This document shows positions 58,028 through 64,000 of a stretch of DNA of 64,000 nucleotides, piece after piece (position 1 is the first letter of the stretch; each line of letters opens with the position of its first letter). A program made the position numbers and the translations under genes. The notes under the pieces were generated by a model, which saw only the letters and a list, made by a program, of their open reading frames with translations, searched no databases and was not told where the DNA came from. The stretch is from Flavobacteriales bacterium. GTDB lineage: Bacteria > Bacteroidota > Bacteroidia > NS11-12g > UBA9320. The stretch is from NCBI GenBank assembly GCA_020635435.1, contig JACJZU010000002.1, forward strand, positions 585,359-649,358. Direction: 5' to 3'.

Positions 58028-60933
58028 TAAAGCTGTCTGATCAAAATAATGGTGGAGATCGCGGATGTGGTAGAAGCTGTTAAAGCCGAGATCACCATCA
58101 TCAAACGGGTGGAGGATTCAACCCAGTCCGTTTTTTCTTTTGGTGCCTCCTCCGCAACGAGATCCGGTATTTCTACTTCTTCGCCTTTTTGGTTCCTGAT
58201 CTTGCGCACCTTGTCCTTTTTCACTTTTTCAAACTTGCGCTTGAATTCGAGATTGATCTCCGAACCCATGCGCACTTTCGGGTAAATATTGAACACCAGG
58301 ATCCGCACGGTGCGTTTGATCTCTCCATTCGGGTGCACCACAAAGGTCTTACGTTTGGAGGCCATGCGGTCGAAGCCACCGGCAAATTTGCGCACGTACC
58401 AACCGGCTCGGCGCGGTCGGTAATTCACCACCACGTTGAGCTGATCGGCTGCCAATTGGTTTTCGGTATAGATATCCTCCGCATTGGTCCCGATCTTGTT
58501 CACCTTTACAATATCGACCAGTTTGGGAATGTGGATATGATCGCCTCGTTTCAGGCTGATGTTGTATTTCGACCAACTGCGCTTCAATACTTTGTCTAAG
58601 CGCGTGACGATCAAACCAATGCCATCGTCGTTCCGAACAAATGTTCCAGCCTGGGGCAATCCTTCACGCGTTACACCTCCGGCTCTTTCGATGAGGGAGC
58701 GCACACGTTCATTGTCCTCCAGAATGGCATAGATACCCGGATATTTCACCTCCCCGGTAATGGTCACATACTTGATCGGCTCAAACTCCGGATTGGTGCG
58801 CACGACGATATGATCGAAGGGCTGCAATACAAAGCCGATATCGGATTGCAGCGGATCGTAATCCCGCTTGATCTCCACCGTGGTGGCGTACGTATAGGTC
58901 GGTTCGTTCTCGTTGATCTTCAAACGGAAAATGTCGATCTTGTTGGAAGCTGCCTCCAGTTTCAAACCACCGGCCATGGTGAGTACATCGTAGAAATTCA
59001 AAGAAGGATCGTAGATGTACCTGCCGGGTGATCGAACAGCTCCGCTAACTTCCACATAGAACTGGTCGCTGTAACGCATCTTGTTCGGTATTACAATGAT
59101 GTCGTTTGGCTGTATGGTGATGTTGGCAGGGGAGGAGGGATCGGTAAATGCCCCAACCGCATCGATCATGCGGTATGTGCGCTCCTTGGTATTATCGGTA
59201 GGTGTACTGATGATGTATCCGAAGGGAACCGCTTCCGGCTTCAGCCCTTTGGACATCACGATGGCATCATATAGAGTGATGTTCTTGTCCGGATCCCAGT
59301 CGTAACGCGCAGGCTGACGAACGGCACCTTGTATGCTGAAGGCATATCGGTCCGTAAAGCTGCTTTTGGCGTAAACGGTTATTACGTCTTCTTTATCGAG
59401 GAGTATATTGCCCGATGAGCTCGAGTCGCGCAGTACTTCTTTGGGGTATAATCGGATGAGTCGGTATGTTCCGTCGGTGTTCCTGCGTCGCAAAAAGGCC
59501 ACGTCGGCAAAGGTTTCGGGTTCGAAAACGGCCTTGTCCAGAATATGCTTGAGCTTCATTCCCTCTGTAAGCTCGAACTGACCGGGGTGACGCACGGATC
59601 CGCTGATCTGCACATAGTTCTTGTAACGTATGCTGCTGGTACGGAGAATAACGATGTCGTTGTCGGCTAGTTTGATGTTTTCCCGGCTGGCCTGTTCGTA
59701 GGTGAAATCCCGGATCTCCTGCTCTTCTCGGGCACGTGAAATGTGCTGAACGAGTTCGCGATATACGTTCACCTTCAATCCGCCTGCTATTTCAACCAGT
59801 TCATTGAAATGTTCATCTTCTTTCAATTCATACAAACCACCCTGACGGAATCCACCTCCATTGGCAGATACGCGCTTGCCAACGCGGGGCACATAAATGA
59901 GGTCGTTGTCGTGCAGGTAATAATTGTACTGAACGCCCGGATTTCGGATGAATTCGTACACGTCCAGATAGCGGCGTTTTCCTTCGCTGATGATCTCGAT
60001 CTGCCGCACACCTCCGTTGTCCGTAGGCCCACCGGCGGCTATAAGTGCATTAATGGCTGTATTAAGGGCCGAAATGGTATAACTTCCCTGTTGGAATACT
60101 TCTCCGAAAATGTTCACGGTGATGGTGCGTGCCGTGTGCAGATCCACGTTGAATTGTCCGTCCGTGAATACATAACCTTGACGGAAGCGGTTGCGCAATA
60201 ATTCCTTCGCTCTTCCTATGCTGAGCCCTTTGAGGTATATCTTGGGCACATTGCTCGGACGCACAAAACCGTCTTCTTCGATCTCGTAGATCAGATCGGC
60301 CTGAGAAACTCCGAAAATATTGATGGCCAATTTGTCTCCTACGTCGAGAATGTAGGAATCAGGAGTAGTGGCTGATTGCGTGGTTCGGTATAATTCGAGC
60401 GACTTGTTAAAAAAGATATCGTGGCCGTAAATGGACGAGGAAACTTTGTAATTGTCGTGAAAGCTTCGGGCCATTTCTTCGGAAAGGGCTTCCTCCACCG
60501 ATGCGCCTTCTTTTACCCGTTGCCGAATTTCGGTGGCTTTGCCGATGACGGTTTTATTCACCTCTTCTTCGGCGATACTGTCACTTTCTTCCTTGATATC
60601 TACCAGGGCATCCACAACAGGGGCATCGGCACCTGAGTCGCCGTCGAGTCCCTTGCCTGAATTGCGATCAACTTGCTGTTCGCGTTCCGATTCGATCTCT
60701 TTGATCGCTTTTTCGATCTCGGCAGAAAGACCGGGAAGTTGATCCGGTCTGAGGTTTTCGATATCGATCCCTTTTTTCAGGAGGCGGGCTTTGATCTCAT
60801 CCTGGGTTACCTGCTTTTGCTCAAGTACTGCCTTGCCTTGTTCGAGCTGCTTGTCGCTAACCTGGGCTGAAGATGGTGCTATGCCCGGCAGGAACAGGAA
60901 AATGATCAGGAAAATCTTACAGTATTGCTTCAT
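58027..60933 (-). CDS. SLBB-domain outer-membrane polysaccharide export protein (Wza-like)
   Basis: A 968-residue exported protein. A signal peptide (MKQYCKIFLIIFLFLPGIAPSSAQ) is followed by a helical region, a Poly_export domain (ILDVGDKLAINIFGVSQADL) and at least five SLBB repeats, each opening with patterns like VNIFGEVFQQGSYTI, VQISGSVRHPGQFEL, FSIQGAVRQPARYDW, VEVSGAVRSPGRYIY and VTITGEVKYPGIYAI. A hydrophobic segment closes the chain (MMVISALTASTTSAIS). It is far larger than E. coli Wza (about 380 residues), as usual in Bacteroidota. The start at 60933 is chosen because the signal peptide begins there; an ATG at 60954 would add seven residues. It forms the outer-membrane exit with the Wzz-like protein. 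Confidence 0.9.
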   Translation of the reverse strand: MKQYCKIFLIIFLFLPGIAPSSAQVSDKQLEQGKAVLEQKQVTQDEIKARLLKKGIDIENLRPDQLPGLSAEIEKAIKEIESEREQQVDRNSGKGLDGDSGADAPVVDALVDIKEESDSIAEEEVNKTVIGKATEIRQRVKEGASVEEALSEEMARSFHDNYKVSSSIYGHDIFFNKSLELYRTTQSATTPDSYILDVGDKLAINIFGVSQADLIYEIEEDGFVRPSNVPKIYLKGLSIGRAKELLRNRFRQGYVFTDGQFNVDLHTARTITVNIFGEVFQQGSYTISALNTAINALIAAGGPTDNGGVRQIEIISEGKRRYLDVYEFIRNPGVQYNYYLHDNDLIYVPRVGKRVSANGGGFRQGGLYELKEDEHFNELVEIAGGLKVNVYRELVQHISRAREEQEIRDFTYEQASRENIKLADNDIVILRTSSIRYKNYVQISGSVRHPGQFELTEGMKLKHILDKAVFEPETFADVAFLRRRNTDGTYRLIRLYPKEVLRDSSSSGNILLDKEDVITVYAKSSFTDRYAFSIQGAVRQPARYDWDPDKNITLYDAIVMSKGLKPEAVPFGYIISTPTDNTKERTYRMIDAVGAFTDPSSPANITIQPNDIIVIPNKMRYSDQFYVEVSGAVRSPGRYIYDPSLNFYDVLTMAGGLKLEAASNKIDIFRLKINENEPTYTYATTVEIKRDYDPLQSDIGFVLQPFDHIVVRTNPEFEPIKYVTITGEVKYPGIYAILEDNERVRSLIERAGGVTREGLPQAGTFVRNDDGIGLIVTRLDKVLKRSWSKYNISLKRGDHIHIPKLVDIVKVNKIGTNAEDIYTENQLAADQLNVVVNYRPRRAGWYVRKFAGGFDRMASKRKTFVVHPNGEIKRTVRILVFNIYPKVRMGSEINLEFKRKFEKVKKDKVRKIRNQKGEEVEIPDLVAEEAPKEKTDWVESSTRLMMVISALTASTTSAISTIILIRQL

Positions 60934-60986
60934 GGTATGCGCCACTAACCGCACAATTGCATCAAAGGTAACGGAATGGCGGAATT

Positions 60987-62006
60987 TTAGACAGGGTGGT
61001 AATTATGGAACCAGTTGGCAAAATTCTCCAGACCATCTTTTAGATATGTATTGCAGCTCAACCCGGTCGCCCTTTTCAATTTGGAAGGATCGGCATAGGT
61101 TTCCGTAACATCTCCGGCCTGCATGCCCAGCATATTCAGTTGGGCTTTCATGCCAAGAGCCTGTTCCAGTGTTGTTATGAAATCCATTAATTCCACAGGA
61201 TGGTGGTGGCCGATATTGAAGATCTGATGAGGAACACCTTTTTCAAGATCCAGTTTCATGGCTTCAATCCGAACCAATTCGAGAATGGCGCGGCACACAT
61301 CTTCGATGTAGGTGAAGTCGCGACGCATCTTCCCATCGTTGTATACGTCGATGGGCTGTCCTTGCTGCATCTTAAGGGCGAATTTGTAATAGGCCATGTC
61401 GGGCCGTCCCCAGGTTCCATATACGGTGAAAAAGCGCAGTCCAATTGATGGGATCCCGTACAGCGAAGCGTAGGAATGGGCCATCACCTCATTACTTTTC
61501 TTGGTGGCTGCATAAAAGGAAACCGGGGAATCGCAGGTATCGGTTTCACTGAAGGGCACTTTCTTATTCATTCCATATACCGAACTGCTGGATGCATACA
61601 GAAATCGCTTTGGTTCGTGTTTGCGCACCGCCTGCAATATGCTGAAGAACCCTTCCAGATTGGAATGCACATAACTCTCCGGATGATCGATGCTGTATCG
61701 CACGCCGGCCTGTGCAGCCAAATGGATCACCACGTCGGGTTGCCAGCTCAGGAACAAGGCATCAAGCCGCTCCGCATCTGTGATATCCGTTTTGGAAAAG
61801 TGGAAATTGGGGTAGCGTGAAGAACCCGTGAGTTCGTTGGATTCGCTATCCGATATACCGAGGGCTGCCAAACGATCCGTTTTAAGCCTGAGATCGTAAT
61901 AGGCATTCAGGTTATCGATCCCGAGCACTTCAAATCCTTCCTGCAGCAAGTGTCGGGAAAGATGAAAGCCTATGAAGCCGGCGGCACCGGTAAGGAAAAT
62001 TTTCAA
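60987..62006 (-). CDS. UDP-glucuronate 4-epimerase-type SDR
   Basis: A 339-residue extended SDR. The NAD motif is GAAGFIG (7-13), the strand ends in GIDNLNAYYD, and the catalytic pair is Y165 and K169 in SFYAATKKSNE, preceded by SSSSVYG. The start LTGAAGFIGFHL and the segment RFFTVYGTWGRPDMA are typical of CapI/LpsL-type UDP-glucuronic acid 4-epimerases, which give UDP-galacturonic acid. It is 36 nt downstream of the nucleotide-sugar dehydrogenase gene. UDP-HexNAcA epimerase activity (TviC/WbpP type) is the alternative and would fit that neighbour better. Confidence 0.88.
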   Translation of the reverse strand: MKIFLTGAAGFIGFHLSRHLLQEGFEVLGIDNLNAYYDLRLKTDRLAALGISDSESNELTGSSRYPNFHFSKTDITDAERLDALFLSWQPDVVIHLAAQAGVRYSIDHPESYVHSNLEGFFSILQAVRKHEPKRFLYASSSSVYGMNKKVPFSETDTCDSPVSFYAATKKSNEVMAHSYASLYGIPSIGLRFFTVYGTWGRPDMAYYKFALKMQQGQPIDVYNDGKMRRDFTYIEDVCRAILELVRIEAMKLDLEKGVPHQIFNIGHHHPVELMDFITTLEQALGMKAQLNMLGMQAGDVTETYADPSKLKRATGLSCNTYLKDGLENFANWFHNYHPV

Positions 62007-62042
62007 AAGTTGCGATTTTGGGTTTGAACGGATGGCTCGTGC

Positions 62043-63299
62043 CTAAAGACGGCCATCCACCATGTTCTTATCCAGAACAGATTTCACATCGTAGATAACA
62101 GAGTCGTTCTTGGTCAATGCGGCATAATCGTAATCAAGGAACTCCCGGTGGGCAACGGCCAGTATGATGGCATCGTAGGATTTGGTCGGTTTCTCCGGAA
62201 GGATGCGAACGCCGTATTCTTCGAATACTTCATCGGAATCGGCCCAAGGGTCGTGGATATCTACGGCACAACCGAATCCTTGCATTTCCTGTATGATGTC
62301 GATAACCCGTGAATTCCGGATATCGGGACAATTTTCTTTGAAGGTAACCCCGAGAATGAGCACGTTGGCGTTGCGAATTGTGATGTTCTTATAGATCATC
62401 AGCTTAACGACCTTGTTGGCTACAAAGGATCCGATATTCTCGTTCACCCTTCTGCCGGAGAGAATTACTTCGGGGTAATAGCCCAATTGTTCAGCTTTAT
62501 GCACCATGTAGTAAGGATCCACCCCGATGCAATGACCGCCTACCAATCCCGGTCGGAATTTCAGGAAATTCCATTTCGAACCTGCTGCATCGATCACTTC
62601 GTTGGTATCGATCCCGATGCGGTCGAAAATGAGGGCCAGTTCATTCACGAAGGAGATATTGAGATCGCGCTGACAGTTTTCGATGATCTTAGAGGCTTCG
62701 GCCACTTTGATGGAGCTGGCCCGGAAGGTACCGTTCTCGAGGATGGAATTGTAGAGGGCATCCACCTTATCAGCGATCTCCGGTGTTGACCCGGAGGTAA
62801 CCTTTACGATCTTGGTTACGGTGTGTACCTTGTCGCCCGGATTGATGCGTTCCGGGGAGTATCCGCAGTAGAAATCCGTATTGTACGTTTTACCACTTAC
62901 TTTCTCGAGGATAGGGACGCACACTTCTTCAGTACAACCGGGGTAAACGGTTGATTCATAGATCACGATGTCGCCCTGTTTAAGGTATCGGCCTACCGTT
63001 TCACTTGATTTTTCGAGTGGGGTGAGGACGGGGCGTTTGTTCTCATCGATCGGTGTGGGTACGGTTACGATGTAAATATTCGCATCGGCGAGTACCGCGG
63101 GATCGGCGCTCAGTTCGAGGTATTTGGCGAGTTTGAGGTTCTTCGGTTCAACTTCAAGGGTGGAATCATGTCCGGATTGTAATTCGCGAATTCGGGCTTC
63201 GTTGATGTCGAATCCGATCGTTCGGTATTGTTTGCCGAATTCAACTGCGAGGGGTAAGCCTACATACCCCAATCCAATTATTGCTATCGTGTCTTTCAC
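62043..63299 (-). CDS. tviB: UDP-N-acetylhexosamine 6-dehydrogenase, TviB/WbpO-like
   Basis: A 418-residue UDP-sugar dehydrogenase that oxidises C6 twice with NAD+. The Rossmann motif is GLGYVG (9-14), and the active-site cysteine is C257 in GGHCIGVDPYYMVHK. GYSPERINPGDK (146-157) is the form I associate with TviB/WbpO enzymes using UDP-GlcNAc or UDP-GalNAc rather than UDP-glucose. It should yield UDP-HexNAcA, an acidic sugar donor. It is the first gene of the locus, with a -7 box 88 nt upstream. Confidence 0.92.
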   Translation of the reverse strand: MKDTIAIIGLGYVGLPLAVEFGKQYRTIGFDINEARIRELQSGHDSTLEVEPKNLKLAKYLELSADPAVLADANIYIVTVPTPIDENKRPVLTPLEKSSETVGRYLKQGDIVIYESTVYPGCTEEVCVPILEKVSGKTYNTDFYCGYSPERINPGDKVHTVTKIVKVTSGSTPEIADKVDALYNSILENGTFRASSIKVAEASKIIENCQRDLNISFVNELALIFDRIGIDTNEVIDAAGSKWNFLKFRPGLVGGHCIGVDPYYMVHKAEQLGYYPEVILSGRRVNENIGSFVANKVVKLMIYKNITIRNANVLILGVTFKENCPDIRNSRVIDIIQEMQGFGCAVDIHDPWADSDEVFEEYGVRILPEKPTKSYDAIILAVAHREFLDYDYAALTKNDSVIYDVKSVLDKNMVDGRL

Positions 63300-63386
63300 G
63301 TTCTAGTGTGGTGCTAAATGTCTATTCAGGTTTGGATACAGCAAAGCCTCCTCAGTCCCAGATTGAGTCCGGCTGTGTATGAGTTG

Positions 63387-63394
63387 CAAATTTA
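63387..63394 (-). promoter_or_regulatory. -7 promoter element TAAATTTG for the polysaccharide locus
   Basis: Exact TAnnTTTG match followed by C on the minus strand, giving a leader of about 80 nt before the first gene. The -33 TTTG is missing. This is the only good candidate for the main promoter of the 37-kb gene run. Confidence 0.5.
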
Positions 63395-63430
63395 ACGGAA
63401 GGGGGGAGGTTTTATGCTCATTATTTGCAC

Positions 63431-63563
63431 AGGGGTGGGGGGATGGGGGGATGGGTATTTGGGAGGCTGGGTGTTTGGGAGGCTGGGTGTTTGGGTATTT
63501 GGGTGTTTGGGTATTTGGGTGTTTGGGTGTTTGGGTGTTTGGGTGTTTGGGTGTTTGGGTGTT
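63431..63563. repeat. G-rich tandem repeat tract of TGTTTGGG-type octamers
   Basis: From about 63485 the plus strand is almost entirely built of GTGTTTGG/GTATTTGG octamer units, with two longer GGGAGGCTGGGTGTTT units before them and a run of G-rich GGGGGGATG words at the left. At least fifteen GGG tracts occur within about 130 nt. The tract lies between the promoter of the polysaccharide locus and the end of the four-helix-bundle gene, and it could slip in replication or fold into G-quadruplexes. Confidence 0.85.
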
Positions 63564-63915
63564 AGGTTTTGTTTAGGCTGGTAATGAGGGCATTGATCAT
63601 TTTTAGAAGTCTTTCTAACTTGTCGGATACTGGTCGCACTTGCTGCTCTGTCACATAATTAATTCGGAAACACAGAATCAATTGGGTCTCTAATTCGTAA
63701 CCGGAACCCAAGGCGATCCTCAAATATCTGATGAAATAGCGATCAGATCCGCTACAACCCTCTGCGATGTTTGATGGCAGCGAAACTGCACTGCGACGCA
63801 TCTGATTAGTCAAGCTATACCTCTCGTGAGCTGGCAATTGAGCGGTAAGCGAGTATACTTCCTCTACCAGATCGAAAGCCCTTTTCCAAATTTCCAAGTT
63901 CTTGTAGATACGCAC
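63562..63915 (-). CDS. Four-helix-bundle protein (S23 ribosomal-protein-like, TIGR02436 type)
   Basis: A 117-residue protein with the pattern YKNLEIWKRAFDLVEEVY, FTLTNQMRRSAVSLPSNIAEGC-like text (SLTNQMRRSAVSLPSNIAEG) and a C-terminal helix with LERLLKMINALI. This is the S23/four-helix-bundle family found in 23S rRNA intervening sequences and, in Bacteroidota, as free-standing genes often near polysaccharide loci. Its function is not known. The stop codon lies at the end of the G-rich repeat tract. The region 63916-64000 upstream holds no convincing gene. Confidence 0.9.
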   Translation of the reverse strand: MRIYKNLEIWKRAFDLVEEVYSLTAQLPAHERYSLTNQMRRSAVSLPSNIAEGCSGSDRYFIRYLRIALGSGYELETQLILCFRINYVTEQQVRPVSDKLERLLKMINALITSLNKT

Positions 63916-64000
63916 ACTGCAATAATTGCCATTTCTCTAATATCCAATCAGATGCTCGGAGCAATAACACCAACGCTCCCCAAAAAAAGCCTTCCACTTC

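Noticed and set aside
63815..63997. 60-codon frame overlapping the four-helix-bundle gene at the right edge
   Set aside because: It overlaps a recognised family gene in another frame and has no motif or start context.

Overview
The window looks like a chromosomal segment of a Bacteroidota bacterium, possibly a marine or flavobacterial-type lineage; nothing here fixes the genus. The signs are a fused ribBA gene, a stand-alone heptose-7-phosphate kinase domain of the rfaE type, a DUF1573 protein, an outer-membrane beta-barrel protein of the kind common in this phylum, start codons without strong Shine-Dalgarno sequences, and several promoters of the Bacteroidota form (-33 TTTG, -7 TAnnTTTG). 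I found no rRNA, tRNA, CRISPR array, transposase or integrase.

Left part (1-24.6 kb): housekeeping and C1 genes. A minus-strand group, ribBA-rnhA-GNAT-membrane protein, runs off the left edge. It diverges from a glycosyltransferase, an NhaC antiporter and a beta-barrel protein. Next come formate-tetrahydrofolate ligase (fhs), fdhD, and a two-subunit NAD-linked formate dehydrogenase whose active site carries cysteine rather than selenocysteine. Together these genes could activate formate onto tetrahydrofolate or oxidise it to CO2 with NADH formation. A helix-hairpin-helix protein, the TrkA/TrkH potassium uptake pair, queA, rfaE1, an aminotransferase and clpB follow.

The junction (24.6-25.7 kb) has no gene. 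It holds a perfect 28-bp palindrome and an array of three direct repeats plus a fragment. The repeats carry long stem-loops and sit between the converging 3' ends of clpB and the polysaccharide locus.

Right part (25.7-63.3 kb): 28 closely packed or overlapping minus-strand genes form one surface polysaccharide locus, probably transcribed from a promoter upstream of the nucleotide-sugar dehydrogenase near 63.39 kb. It encodes precursor enzymes (TviB-type dehydrogenase, UDP-glucuronate-4-epimerase type SDR, Gmd, Fcl, a VioA/VioB-like aminotransferase and acetyltransferase, a WbpB-like oxidoreductase and a WbpV-like SDR), a WecA/WbpL-like initiating transferase, about 13 further glycosyltransferases or candidates, and decorating enzymes (two NodU-type carbamoyltransferases, an MBOAT O-acyltransferase with an SGNH-like partner, and a methyltransferase). 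The export machinery is mixed: an SLBB/Wza-like protein, a Wzz-like protein and a Wzy-like polymerase occur with a Wzm/Wzt ABC exporter. No Wzx flippase was seen. The centre of the locus (about 38-52 kb, lowest near 44-47 kb) is clearly more AT-rich than its flanks, as expected for an exchanged, strain-specific core.

The right edge holds a G-rich octamer repeat tract and a small four-helix-bundle (S23-type) protein. I saw no convincing wholly new system. The best candidates for a second look are the structured repeat array, the mixed-pathway and heavily decorated polysaccharide locus, and the regulatory sequences listed in the findings.
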